A DNA stretch of 64,000 nucleotides, taken from QHXQ01 sp036389395. Its GTDB lineage: Bacteria > Acidobacteriota > Blastocatellia > Pyrinomonadales > Pyrinomonadaceae. Below, in pieces: positions 16,770 to 25,188 of the stretch (the stretch's first letter is position 1; the number at the start of each line of letters is the position of its first letter). A program made the position numbers and the translations under genes. The notes beneath the pieces are model-generated. The model was not told the origin of the DNA and ran no database searches. It saw only the letters and a program-made list of their open reading frames with translations. The stretch lies in NCBI GenBank assembly GCA_036389395.1, contig DASVPY010000067.1:62001-126000 (forward strand). The letters are read 5' to 3'.

Positions 16770-17552
16770 TCAGACCGCGGCGCGCACGGGGTTGCGCAGG
16801 ACGCCGACGCCTTCGACTTCGACCTCGCAGGTGTCGCCCGCGGCGAGCGGGCCGACGCCGGCCGGCGTACCGGTGGCGATCAGGTCGCCGGGTTCGAGCG
16901 TCATGACGGCGGCGATGTAGCGTATGAGGAAGGGGACGGAGAAGGCCATGGCGCTCGTGCGCGCGTGCTGGCGGACTTGACCGTTGACGCGCGTCGTGAC
17001 CGCGAGGTCGCGCGGGTCGAGGTCGGTCTCGATGTGGGGGCCGACGGGGCAGAAGGTGTCGAAGGACTTGCCGCGGGTGAACTGCACGTCCTTGCGCTGG
17101 AGGTCGCGCGCGGTCACGTCGTTGAGGCAGGTGTAGCCGAGCACGTAGTCGAGCGGGTTGTCGGCGTCGGTCAACAGCCGCGCGCGCCGTCCGATAACGA
17201 CGCCGAGTTCGCCTTCGTGCTCGACGCGGGCGGAGGCGGCGGGCAGGCGGATCGACTCGCCGGGGCCGACCAGGGCCGACGGTGCTTTGAGAAACAGGAG
17301 CGGCTCGCCGGGCATCTCGTTGCCGAGTTCGGCCGCGTGCTCCTTGTAGTTGCGCCCGACGCAGACGATCTTCGAGGGCGCGACGGGCGCGCCGAGCGTC
17401 GCCTCTGCGCGCGCGATGGGCGGGCCGGCTTCGGGCGGCGCGAACGGCACGCGGAAGGTTTCGTTCTTGGCGAGCGGGTAGATGAGCGCGCCCTCGATGA
17501 AGCCGTAGCGCGGCGTCTCGTCGGCGCGCGTCGTGTAGCGACAGATTTGCAT
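16770..17552 (-). CDS. Fumarylacetoacetate hydrolase family protein
   Basis: 260 residues, cytoplasmic. The C-terminal FAH fold shows CVGRNYKEHAAE, the metal-binding HEGELGVVIG (Glu pair), YTCLNDVTARDLQ, RGKSFDTFCPVGP and IATGTPAGVGPL. Family members hydrolyse or decarboxylate 2-oxo-diacids (HpcE, FAHD1 oxaloacetate decarboxylase type). The short N-terminal domain (about 1-55) is typical of the FAHD1/HpcE group rather than true FAA hydrolase. The exact substrate cannot be assigned. Confidence 0.88.
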   Translation of the reverse strand: MQICRYTTRADETPRYGFIEGALIYPLAKNETFRVPFAPPEAGPPIARAEATLGAPVAPSKIVCVGRNYKEHAAELGNEMPGEPLLFLKAPSALVGPGESIRLPAASARVEHEGELGVVIGRRARLLTDADNPLDYVLGYTCLNDVTARDLQRKDVQFTRGKSFDTFCPVGPHIETDLDPRDLAVTTRVNGQVRQHARTSAMAFSVPFLIRYIAAVMTLEPGDLIATGTPAGVGPLAAGDTCEVEVEGVGVLRNPVRAAV

Positions 17553-17624
17553 AAAGTTTGCTCGCGCGCGGCGGTCGTTGCGCTCTCAGTCCGCGCCGCT
17601 TTCGTTCATGAGAGTCTCGCTGAT

Positions 17625-18803
17625 TTAAGGCACGACTTCGGAGACCACTTCGGAGGGCGGGCTGGTGTTGCCGGCCGCGTCCACGGCGGTCAGGTAGTAG
17701 TAGTAGCGCGTGCCGGCGTCCACGGCGTCGTCCTGGTAGGTCGTGCGCTCGTGGAGGGCGCGGTTGAGTTTCTGCCAGCGCTCTTTGGGCAGGTTCGGGT
17801 CGGTCGCGCGGTAGATGTTGTAGCCGGCCACGTCGCGCTCCGGGTTCGCCGGCCAGAAGAGCGAGAGCGTGAGCTTGCCGGGCGCGGCGGCGACGGTGAT
17901 CGAGGTCGGCGCGGCGGGCGCGAACGTGTCCTTGGGCGTGATGCTCTGGGCGTTCGAGTTGAGGCTCTCGACCTGCGCGCCGTTCGTGCCGAGCGAGACG
18001 GCGCGGACGAGGTAGACGTACTCCTCGCCGAAGCGGAAGGTCTGATCGGCGAACTCCGTGTCGCTCACCAGGCTCTCGTTGAGCGGCGTCTGCCCCGGCT
18101 CGGTCTGCGCGCGGTCGGTGCGGTAGACGTTGTAGCCGAGCAGGTTGACGGGCGTCGAGCCGTCCACGTTGGCGCGCGGCGGCTGCCAGCGGACGACGAC
18201 GGCCGTCTCCGCCGGGAGCGCGACGCCGGTCAACTCCGGCGGCTGGCTGACGCGCGCGGCCGGCTCGATCAGGAGGAAGTTGGAGAAGGCGGCGCGCTGC
18301 CCGGCGGCGTTAACGTAGCGCAGGGCGTAGCGCAGGCGCACGGGTTCGGTCAGCGTGAGCGTGTCGGTGTAGGTGAGCGTGTCGCGCGCCGTCTTGATCT
18401 CGTCGTAGTCCACGGAGCCGATGAGCGTGGCGCGGGCGGCGAACTCCTCTTCGGTGAGCGGCAGCGGCGCGTCCGTGCGCTCGGCGACGCGGTACACGTC
18501 CGCGCGCCGGATCGACTGCACGCTCTCGTCCGAGGCGTTGCGCCGCGGCGCGGGCCAACTCAACACGACCTGGTTGCCGCGCTGCGCGCCCGACAGCAGC
18601 TCCGTCCGCTGCGGGATGCGCTCGACCGGCGGCAGCGGCGGCCGGCGCTTGCCGCAAGCCAGTAGGCAGCAGGCAGTAGGCAGTAGGCAGAAGGTGAAAG
18701 CGAGCAGGCGGCAGGTTGAAGGCCGTGGGCGGCGCACACGCGTGCGCGCGGGAGTCTGTCTTAACTGCCTACTGCCTACTGCCTGCTGCCTGCTGTCGTT
18801 CAT
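17625..18803 (-). CDS. Fibronectin type III lipoprotein
   Basis: 392 residues if started at the ATG at 18803, which overlaps the hslU stop as ATGA. Three fibronectin-III-like beta domains follow (about 65-165, 170-270, 285-385; e.g. VVLSWPAPRRN, YNVYRTDRAQTEPG, YNIYRATDPNLPKE, YYYYLTAVDAAGN). A strong lipoprotein signal, FCLLPTACCLLACGK, occurs at residues about 38-52, but it is encoded by the heptamer repeats of element B2. A GTG at 18737 would place this signal at a normal N-terminus and is my preferred biological start, though translational coupling argues for 18803. Probably an outer-surface lipoprotein; partner unknown. Confidence 0.78.
   Translation of the reverse strand: MNDSRQQAVGSRQLRQTPARTRVRRPRPSTCRLLAFTFCLLPTACCLLACGKRRPPLPPVERIPQRTELLSGAQRGNQVVLSWPAPRRNASDESVQSIRRADVYRVAERTDAPLPLTEEEFAARATLIGSVDYDEIKTARDTLTYTDTLTLTEPVRLRYALRYVNAAGQRAAFSNFLLIEPAARVSQPPELTGVALPAETAVVVRWQPPRANVDGSTPVNLLGYNVYRTDRAQTEPGQTPLNESLVSDTEFADQTFRFGEEYVYLVRAVSLGTNGAQVESLNSNAQSITPKDTFAPAAPTSITVAAAPGKLTLSLFWPANPERDVAGYNIYRATDPNLPKERWQKLNRALHERTTYQDDAVDAGTRYYYYLTAVDAAGNTSPPSEVVSEVVP
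18659..18800. repeat. TCAGGAGTCAG-like family element, copy B2 (GGCAGTA heptamers)
   Basis: Left arm AGTAGGCAGCAGGCAGTAGG then GCAGTAGGCAGAAGG; right arm TGCCTACTGCCTACTGCCTG then CTGCCTGCTG, forming an inverted repeat around a unique centre (about 18700-18760). It has the same plan as B1, B3 and B4 but with G-to-GC variant units. Unlike the others it lies inside a coding sequence, across the first about 50 codons of the fibronectin-III lipoprotein gene. Confidence 0.8.
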
Positions 18804-20236
18804 AGGATGTAGCGGCTGAGGTCCTGGTCTTTGACGATGTCGTTGAGGGCGCGGTGGACGTAGGCGGCGTCGAGCACCTGGCGCTTGGGTTCGAGGTCGG
18901 GGGCGTTGAAGCTGATGTCGTCCAAGACCTTCTCCATGATGGTGTGCAGGCGGCGCGCGCCGATGTCCTCGGTCTGCTCGTTGACGCGGCCGGCGAGTTC
19001 GGCGACGGCGTCTATGGCGTCGGGCGTGAAGTCGAGTTCGACGCCTTCGGTTTCCAAGAGGGCCTTGTACTGCCTGACGAGCGAGTTCTTCGGCTCGGTC
19101 AGGATGCGCTTGAAGTCCTCGATGGTGAGCGACTCAAGCTCGACGCGGATGGGGAAGCGCCCTTGCAGTTCGGGGATCAGGTCGGAGGGCTTCGAGACGT
19201 GGAACGCGCCCGCGGCGATGAAGAGGATGTGATCGGTGCGCACCATGCCGTAGCGCGTGTTGACGGTCGTGCCCTCGACGATGGGCAGGATGTCGCGCTG
19301 CACGCCCTCGCGCGACACGTCCGGGCCCCCGCCGGACTCGCGCCCGGCGATCTTGTCCAACTCGTCCAAGAAGATGATGCCGGCCGACTCGACGCGCTCC
19401 AACGCGGCGCGCGCGACGGCGTCCATGTCTATGAGCCGCTCCTCCTCCTCCTGCATGAGGTACTCCATGGCCTCGTCCACGCGCAGGCGGCGGCGCTTGG
19501 TGCGCCCCTGGAAGAAGTTGCCCAACATGTCCTTCATGTTGATGCCCATCTCCTCGATGCCTTGCGGCCCGGCGACCTCGATGGTCGGGAAACTCTTCTC
19601 GCGGACTTCCAACTCGACGACGCGGTTGTCTAACTTGCCGCCGCGCAACTGCTCGCGCAGCTTCTCGCGCGTGCGCGTGAACTGATCGTCTGGGCGCGTA
19701 GCTTCAGCCTGCGATTGATCATCGCCGGGCGTCGCCTGGTCGGCGTCGAAGTCGAAGTAGGTGCTCGTCGCGCCGGGGCGCGGGGGCAGGAGCAGATCGA
19801 GCAGGCGCTCCTCGGCGTTCAACTCGGCCTTGTCGGCGATCTCCTCCGTCTTCTCGACGCGCACCATGTCCACGGCGATCTCGCAGAGGTCGCGGATCAT
19901 GGACTCCACGTCGCGCCCGACGTAGCCGACCTCGGTGAACTTAGAGGCCTCGACCTTGAGGAAGGGCGAGTTGGAGAGGCGCGCGAGCCGGCGCGCGATC
20001 TCGGTCTTGCCGACGCCGGTCGAGCCGATCATGATGATGTTCTTGGGCATCACGTCGGCGGCCAGATCGGGCGGGAGCTTCTGGCGGCGGACGCGGTTGC
20101 GCAGGGCGATGGCGACCGCGCGCTTCGCCGCGTGCTGCCCGACCACGTGCTTGTCCAACTCCGCCACGATCTGCCGCGGCGTCATCTCGTCCAAGCCGAT
20201 GGCGTCGTCCACGTCGCCTGAGAGGTAGATAACCAT
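18800..20236 (-). CDS. hslU: ATP-dependent protease ATPase subunit HslU (ClpY)
   Basis: 478 residues, AAA+ unfoldase that feeds substrates to HslV in the cytoplasm. Seen: TPRQIVAELDKHVVGQ, Walker A IGSTGVGKTEIARRLA, the pore motif GYVGRDVESM, a variable I domain (about 115-250), Walker B GIIFLDELDKIAGR, sensor LQGRFPIRVEL, and the C-terminal DLSRYIL that docks in HslV. The start at 20236 gives the N-terminus MVIYLSGDVDD; an ATG at 20185 (MTPRQ) with GGACGAG upstream would give a more standard length. The region just upstream is repeat B3, so there is no Shine-Dalgarno for 20236. Confidence 0.93.
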   Translation of the reverse strand: MVIYLSGDVDDAIGLDEMTPRQIVAELDKHVVGQHAAKRAVAIALRNRVRRQKLPPDLAADVMPKNIIMIGSTGVGKTEIARRLARLSNSPFLKVEASKFTEVGYVGRDVESMIRDLCEIAVDMVRVEKTEEIADKAELNAEERLLDLLLPPRPGATSTYFDFDADQATPGDDQSQAEATRPDDQFTRTREKLREQLRGGKLDNRVVELEVREKSFPTIEVAGPQGIEEMGINMKDMLGNFFQGRTKRRRLRVDEAMEYLMQEEEERLIDMDAVARAALERVESAGIIFLDELDKIAGRESGGGPDVSREGVQRDILPIVEGTTVNTRYGMVRTDHILFIAAGAFHVSKPSDLIPELQGRFPIRVELESLTIEDFKRILTEPKNSLVRQYKALLETEGVELDFTPDAIDAVAELAGRVNEQTEDIGARRLHTIMEKVLDDISFNAPDLEPKRQVLDAAYVHRALNDIVKDQDLSRYIL

Positions 20237-20242
20237 AATCGG

Positions 20243-20323
20243 AGTAGTCAGGAGACAGGAGCCAGAAGTCAGAAGCAAAAGCATCCTTCATGCCGGCTTC
20301 TGGCTTCTGACTCCTGCCTCCTG
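20243..20323. repeat. TCAGGAGTCAG-family inverted-repeat element, copy B3
   Basis: Left arm AGTAGTCAGGAGACAGGAGC then CAGAAGTCAGAAGC; right arm GGCTTCTGGCTTCTGACTCC then TGCCTCCTG; unique centre about 20278-20293. It fills the whole gap between hslV and hslU, and its RNA would form a stable hairpin in the intercistronic region. Confidence 0.85.
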
Positions 20324-20327
20324 TTTT

Positions 20328-20867
20328 TCACACTTCTTCCACGATGATGTTCTGGTTCGAGTAGATGCAGATGTCGCCGGCGATGCGCAGGGCTTCGAGC
20401 GCCACGTCGCGGGCGCTCAACTCCGTGTGCCTGAGGAGGGCGCGGGCGGCGGCGAGCGCGTAAGGGCCGCCGGAGCCGATGGCCAAGGCGTCTTCGCGCT
20501 CGTCGGGCGCGATCACGTCGCCGTTGCCGGAGAGCAGGAACGAGGCCCGCTCGTCGGCGACGATGAGCAGGGCTTCGAGGTGGCGCAGGATTTTGTCCGT
20601 GCGCCACTCCTTGCTCAGCTCGATGGCGGCGCGTTCGAGGTTGCCGTGGTACTGTTCGAGCTTGGCCTCGAAGCGCGTGAGCAGGGAGAAGGCGTCGGCG
20701 GACGCCCCGGCGAAGCCCGCGACGATCTTGTCGTTGTAGAGGCGGCGCACCTTGCGCGCGGCGCTCTTCATCACCGTGTCGCCGAGCGTGACCTGGCCGT
20801 CGCCCGCCATGGCGACGCGGCCCGCCCGGCGCACGAGCAGCACGGTCGTACTGCGCAGGCGCGGCAT
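20328..20867 (-). CDS. hslV: ATP-dependent protease peptidase subunit HslV (ClpQ)
   Basis: 179 residues from the ATG at 20867. N-terminal-nucleophile threonine protease: the sequence MPRLRSTTVLLVRRAGRVAM places the catalytic Thr after a five- or six-residue propeptide that must be removed. Further family marks are GDGQVTLGDTVMK, ARKVRRLY, AGFAGASADAFSL, and AIGSGGPYALAAARAL. An ATG at 20885 is also possible, but the promoter at 20900-20929 would leave only about 7 bases of leader for it and about 26 for 20867. Forms the HslUV complex with the downstream gene. Confidence 0.92.
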   Translation of the reverse strand: MPRLRSTTVLLVRRAGRVAMAGDGQVTLGDTVMKSAARKVRRLYNDKIVAGFAGASADAFSLLTRFEAKLEQYHGNLERAAIELSKEWRTDKILRHLEALLIVADERASFLLSGNGDVIAPDEREDALAIGSGGPYALAAARALLRHTELSARDVALEALRIAGDICIYSNQNIIVEEV

Positions 20868-20899
20868 GGAGTCTCTGTTCTTCATCGTTGCGAACAGAG

Positions 20900-20929
20900 A
20901 CTATAGGAACAGCGCGGAAGGGAAGTCAA
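20900..20929 (-). promoter_or_regulatory. Sigma-70-type promoter of hslVU
   Basis: On the minus strand TTGACT (20924-20929) is followed after 18 bases by TATAGT (20900-20905). RNA would start near 20893. It sits immediately upstream of hslV and matches the housekeeping consensus in 10 of 12 positions. No CIRCE or other heat-shock operator is visible. Confidence 0.65.
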
Positions 20930-21084
20930 GGAAGCACACTGAACGGTAGGGTCTTAATGCGACTTACGCGCCGGGCCCTCGCGTGCCTTCTGCGTCTCCG
21001 CGGGCGCGGCGGCCCGGCGGTGCGCCGAGTCGGCGGTTCAAGGTATGATAGGCCGGCAGAGCCGGCCGGCGGCACGGTGAAACG

Positions 21085-21843
21085 ATGAGCGAAGCGCGCC
21101 CTTTGATCGGGATCACGATGCGCCACGAGTTGGAGACGGAGCGTTTCTACCTCGCGCGCTGGTACAGCGAGGCCGTGGCGGCGGCGGGCGGCGCGCCCGT
21201 GCACGTCTCGCTCATCCCGGACGCCGCGTACGTCGCGGCAGTCGTCAGCCGCCTCGACGGCGTGCTCCTGCCGGGCAGCGCGTCGGACGTAGACCCTCTG
21301 CGTTACGGGCGCGAGCCGCACGTGCGTCTGGGCAGCGTCCACCCTCTGAAGGACGAGACGGACGCGTTGGTGCTGGCGGAGGTCGAGCGGCGCGGCTTGC
21401 CGCTGCTGGCGATCTGCTTCGGGCTGCAAATCTGGAACGTCACGCGCGGCGGCACGCTCATACAGGACATAGAGAGCGAACTGCCCGCCGCCATCAAACA
21501 CGAGCAGGGCGCGCCGCGCGAACGGCGCTCGCACAACGTGCGTCTGCTCGCCGGCAGTCGTCTGGCAGAGTTGGCCGGGGGCGAGCGCCTGCTTGTCAAC
21601 AGCCATCACCACCAGGCGATTGAGACGGCGGGTGAGCACCTGCGCGCCACGGCCTGGGCGGCGGACGGGCTGATCGAGGCGTTGGAGGACGAACGCGCCG
21701 CGCGCTGGGCGGTCGGCGTGCAGTGGCATCCGGAGATAGACTGGGCGGGCGAAGACTTTGCGCCCCGCCTCTTCAGAGCCTTCGTCGCGGCGGCCCGCGC
21801 CCACGCCGCGCCCAAGCGCCCGGAGCTTGTCGGCGTCCGATAA
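21085..21843 (+). CDS. Gamma-glutamyl-GABA hydrolase-like class I glutamine amidotransferase
   Basis: 252 residues, peptidase C26 family (PuuD-like). The nucleophile Cys is in AICFGLQIWN (about residue 112); the catalytic His-Glu pair is in GVQWHPE (about 214). VLLPGSASDVDP and VNSHHHQAIE are also conserved in the family. It probably hydrolyses a gamma-glutamyl amide; without neighbouring polyamine genes the substrate is open. TATGAT at 21044-21049 may be its -10 box. The stop codon lies in GTCCGATAA, one of several such nonamers in the window. Confidence 0.85.
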   Translation: MSEARPLIGITMRHELETERFYLARWYSEAVAAAGGAPVHVSLIPDAAYVAAVVSRLDGVLLPGSASDVDPLRYGREPHVRLGSVHPLKDETDALVLAEVERRGLPLLAICFGLQIWNVTRGGTLIQDIESELPAAIKHEQGAPRERRSHNVRLLAGSRLAELAGGERLLVNSHHHQAIETAGEHLRATAWAADGLIEALEDERAARWAVGVQWHPEIDWAGEDFAPRLFRAFVAAARAHAAPKRPELVGVR

Positions 21844-21910
21844 CGCCCGTGGTTGGGTTGTTTGGCTCTCCCGTGGTTATTGTGCTCGGGGTCGCTACTG
21901 AAGGACTGTC

Positions 21911-22471
21911 ATGGCAGGTGAGCCGTTGGAGACGGGGCTGATCGGGGGCGTCGAAAAGCGCGCGCTCAAGGTTGTCGAGTACGACCCGGATTGGCCGGAG
22001 AAGTTTGCGACGCGCGCTCGCGTCATCGCCGAGGCGCTCGGCGGCACGGCCCTGCGCATCGAGCATGTCGGCTCGACCTCCGTCCCCGGTCTGGCCGCCA
22101 AACCCATCATAGACATTCTGGTCGTGGTTCCGGATGCCGCGACTGAGTCCGCCTATCTGCCCCAGTTGACAGCGGCCGGGTACGTCCTGCGGGTGCGCGA
22201 GCCGGATTGGCACGAGCACCGAATGTTCCGGACGCCCGAAAGGGACGTACACGTCCACGTCTACTCGGCCGGCTGCAAAGAGATTGAGCGCAACCTGACC
22301 TTCCGAGACCGCCTGCGCCGCCACACGGAGGACAGACGCCGCTACGAGCAGACGAAGCGCGCGCTGGCCGCGCAAGAGTGGTCGGACATGAACGCCTATG
22401 CGGAGGCCAAGACGGAGGTGATCGAAAGCATTATCGCCGCGTCGCAGGCCGCGGGCGAAATCTCCCAATAG
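21911..22471 (+). CDS. GrpB/UPF0157 family protein
   Basis: 186 residues. The nucleotidyltransferase-like core shows VEYDPDWPEKF, IEHVGSTSVPGLAAKPIIDI, and RDVHVHVY, typical of GrpB (UPF0157) proteins. In this fold GST and the D-x-D-like PIIDI form the nucleotide and metal site. Biological role not established in the family. ATG at 21911 behind AAGGA. Codon usage is slightly less GC-rich than in neighbouring genes. Confidence 0.88.
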   Translation: MAGEPLETGLIGGVEKRALKVVEYDPDWPEKFATRARVIAEALGGTALRIEHVGSTSVPGLAAKPIIDILVVVPDAATESAYLPQLTAAGYVLRVREPDWHEHRMFRTPERDVHVHVYSAGCKEIERNLTFRDRLRRHTEDRRRYEQTKRALAAQEWSDMNAYAEAKTEVIESIIAASQAAGEISQ

Positions 22472-22495
22472 ACCCGTGTTTCGGGCGGCGCGTTT

Positions 22496-23269
22496 ATGGA
22501 GTTGATGGAGAGCTTGGGGTTGGGCGGGCGTGTGGCGCTGATCACGGGCGGGGCGCGCGGGATCGGGCGGGCGCTGGCGCTGCGTCTGGCGCAGGCGGGC
22601 GCGCACGTGGCGCTCAACTACGTGCGCGCCGAACGGGCGGCCGCGGCGGCGGCCGCGGCGGCAGAGCGCGCGGGCGTGCAGGCGTGCGCGTTGCGGGCGG
22701 ACGTGAGCCGGCCCGAAGAGGCGGAGGGGCTGGTGCGGGCCGTCTACGAGCGTTACGGGCGGCTGGACATAGTCGTCTGCAACGCGGGCGTGTGGACGGG
22801 CGCGGCGGTCGAGGCGTTGGACGAGGCTCTGTGGGATCAGGTCGTTGACATAAACTTGAAGGGCACTTGGGCGGTCTGCCGCGCGGCCGTGCCCGTGCTG
22901 AAGCGGCGCGGCTGGGGGCGCATAGTCATCGTCAGCTCCACGGCGGGGCAGAGGGGCGAAGCTTATTACTCGAACTACGCCGCCGCCAAGGGCGGCCAGA
23001 TCGCCTTCACCAAGTCGCTCGCCGCGGAGCTAGGGGCGGACGGCATCACGGTCAACGCGATTGCGCCGGGCTGGGTGGAGACGGAGATGACGGCTGCGGT
23101 CTTCGCGGACGCGGCGCGGCGCGCGGAGATCGAGCGCGCCATCCCGCTGGGGCGCGTCGCCGAGGCGGACGACGTAGCGTGGCCCGCGCTCTTCCTCTGT
23201 AGCGAGTGGGCGCGCCACGTCACGGGCGAGGTCTTGAACGTCAACGGCGGCTCGGTGCTGTGCGGGTGA
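22496..23269 (+). CDS. SDR family 3-oxoacyl-ACP reductase-like protein
   Basis: 257 residues, Rossmann oxidoreductase using NAD(P)H. Cofactor motif TGGARGIGRA (about 18-27), NNAG-equivalent VCNAGVWTG, catalytic Ser in VIVSSTAGQRG and the YxxxK pair in NYAAAKGG. Ends with the usual VTGEVLNVNGG. FabG-like by sequence, but it stands outside any fatty-acid cluster, so the substrate is uncertain. A second in-frame ATG at 22505 is an alternative start. Confidence 0.88.
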   Translation: MELMESLGLGGRVALITGGARGIGRALALRLAQAGAHVALNYVRAERAAAAAAAAAERAGVQACALRADVSRPEEAEGLVRAVYERYGRLDIVVCNAGVWTGAAVEALDEALWDQVVDINLKGTWAVCRAAVPVLKRRGWGRIVIVSSTAGQRGEAYYSNYAAAKGGQIAFTKSLAAELGADGITVNAIAPGWVETEMTAAVFADAARRAEIERAIPLGRVAEADDVAWPALFLCSEWARHVTGEVLNVNGGSVLCG

Positions 23270-23404
23270 AGAGGACGTCCGGCTTGCGTTGAGACCGACG
23301 CGCGTCCGTGCGGGGCGCGGCGCGGAGGGGGCGGCTTACCATGGCGCGCGGGCAGGGCGCGCGGGTTGCGCGTGGGCGTCTGTTCATGTGAGTCTGTCTT
23401 GGCT

Positions 23405-25081
23405 ATGTTCGAGCGTTACACGGAGCGGGCCCGGCGGACGATTTTCTTCGCGCGCTACGAAGCCGTGCAGTTGGGGGCGGGGCAGATCGAGCCGCTGCAC
23501 CTGCTGCTCGGCGTGCTGCGCGAGGACGGTGAGCTGTTTGAGCGTCTGCCGGGCGACGCACACGCGCTCAGGCGCGATCTGGGGCGGCGGCGTCTGCGCG
23601 TGCGCGCGCAGGCGGACGGGCGCGCGGAGTTGCCGCTCGCGCACGAAACCAAACAAGCGCTGGTCTACGCCTCCGAGGAGAGTCAGAGGCTGGGCCAGAG
23701 GCACATAGGCACGGAGCACCTGCTGTGCGGGCTGCTGCGTGCGGAAGGGACGGGGGCGGAGAAGGTGTTGACAGAACACGGCTTCAACCTGGCGGGGCTG
23801 AACGCACATTTGACGCAGGCGGACGACGCGGGCGCGCGGGGCACTGTGCCGGAGGCGGGGCAGTCCGACGACGCGACGCAGGGCGCTGAGCGCAGACCTG
23901 CGCGCACGGGCCGGCGCACTGTGCTCGGTTTAGAAAAACTCTTAGCCGACCGGCTGGAACTGATTCGCGGCGCGCGAGTTGGGCTGGTCTGCAACCAGGC
24001 TTCGGTGGATCACTCCCTGCGTCACGCGGCCGATCTCCTGGGCGCGCGCTCGGAGTTCAAGTTGACGGCGCTCTACGGCCCGCAGCACGGCATACGCGGC
24101 GAAGTGCAGGACAACATGGTCGAGACGCCGCACGGCTTCGACGCGGAGACGGGGCTGCCCGTCTACTCGCTCTACAGCGAGACGCGCGAGCCGACCGAAG
24201 AGATGCTCAGAGACGTGGACGTGATCGTCTTCGACCTGCAAGACGTGGGCTGCCGCATCTACACCTTCATCTACACGCTGGCGAACTGCATGCGCGCGGC
24301 GGCGCGCTACGGCAAGAAGGTGGTCGTCTGCGACCGGCCGAACCCGATCAACGGGGTGCAGTTGGCGGGCACGGTCTTAGACCCGCGTTACGCCTCTTTC
24401 GTGGGGCAGTTCCCGCTGGCGACGCGGCACGGCATGACCGTGTGCGAACTGGCCGGTATGTTCCGCGGCGAGTGGGGCTTGGACTGCGAGTTGGAACTGG
24501 TCTCGATGGAAGGCTGGGCGCGCGAACTCTGGTTCGACGAGACGGACGCGCCGTGGGTCTTGCCTTCGCCGAACATGCCGACGCCGGAGACGACGCAGGT
24601 CTTCCCCGGCACGGTGCATCTGGAAGGGACGCAGATGTCGGAAGGGCGTGGAACGACGCGCCCGTTCGAGCTCGTCGGCGCGCCTTACATAGAGCCTGCG
24701 CGCTACGCAACGGCGCTCGCGGCATACGGGCTGCCGGGCGTCTACTTCCGCGCGTGCAGCTTCCAGCCGACCTTTCAGAAGCACGCGGGCGTGAACTGCG
24801 GCGGCGTGCAGATACACGTCACGGAGCGCGAAGCGTTCGAGCCGTGCGCGGCGGGCGTCGCGGCGGTGCGGACGGCTTACGAGCTTTACGGTTCCGAGTT
24901 CCGCTGGAAAGAGCCGCCTTACGAGTACGTCTACGACCAGAACCCTTTCGACGTGATCTCCGGGACGGACGCTCTGCGCGCGGCCATAGAGCGCGGGGCC
25001 AGTCTGGAAGAGATCGTGGCGGGGTGGCAGGAGCCTCTGCGTCGGTTCGCGGCGCAGCGGGAGCGCTACTTGCTGTACTGA
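23405..25081 (+). CDS. Clp N-domain fused to NamZ-like exo-N-acetylmuramidase (DUF1343)
   Basis: 558 residues in one unbroken frame. Residues 1-145 are a double Clp repeat N-domain (MFERYTERARRTIFFARYEA, IEPLHLLLGVLRED, GTEHLLCGLLRAEG), as in ClpC substrate-receptor domains but without any AAA+ module. After a charged linker (about 145-175) the rest is a DUF1343/GH171 domain: RVGLVCNQASVD, TALYGPQHGIRGE, VIVFDLQDVGCRIYTF, VVCDRPNPINGV, EGRGTTRPFELVG. GH171 enzymes release terminal MurNAc from peptidoglycan fragments. NamZ proteins are usually exported; no signal peptide is present here, suggesting a cytoplasmic enzyme. Start ATG 23405; no Shine-Dalgarno seen. Confidence 0.85.
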   Translation: MFERYTERARRTIFFARYEAVQLGAGQIEPLHLLLGVLREDGELFERLPGDAHALRRDLGRRRLRVRAQADGRAELPLAHETKQALVYASEESQRLGQRHIGTEHLLCGLLRAEGTGAEKVLTEHGFNLAGLNAHLTQADDAGARGTVPEAGQSDDATQGAERRPARTGRRTVLGLEKLLADRLELIRGARVGLVCNQASVDHSLRHAADLLGARSEFKLTALYGPQHGIRGEVQDNMVETPHGFDAETGLPVYSLYSETREPTEEMLRDVDVIVFDLQDVGCRIYTFIYTLANCMRAAARYGKKVVVCDRPNPINGVQLAGTVLDPRYASFVGQFPLATRHGMTVCELAGMFRGEWGLDCELELVSMEGWARELWFDETDAPWVLPSPNMPTPETTQVFPGTVHLEGTQMSEGRGTTRPFELVGAPYIEPARYATALAAYGLPGVYFRACSFQPTFQKHAGVNCGGVQIHVTEREAFEPCAAGVAAVRTAYELYGSEFRWKEPPYEYVYDQNPFDVISGTDALRAAIERGASLEEIVAGWQEPLRRFAAQRERYLLY

Positions 25082-25188
25082 GAATTTTAAGCCGTGTGCG
25101 TGTCTAAGATAGGGCGGGGCGCGGGATAAAGCACTTGAGCTTTTGTCGCCGCGCCGACCGTTCAGACGTTACTTGAAGAGCGCAGTCG

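Noticed and set aside
16347..18665. Very long plus-strand open frame of about 770 codons
   Set aside because: It runs antisense across DUF402, FAH and FnIII genes, has no family similarity and a typical shadow composition (Arg/Val/Ala/Asp); high GC removes stops on the opposite strand.
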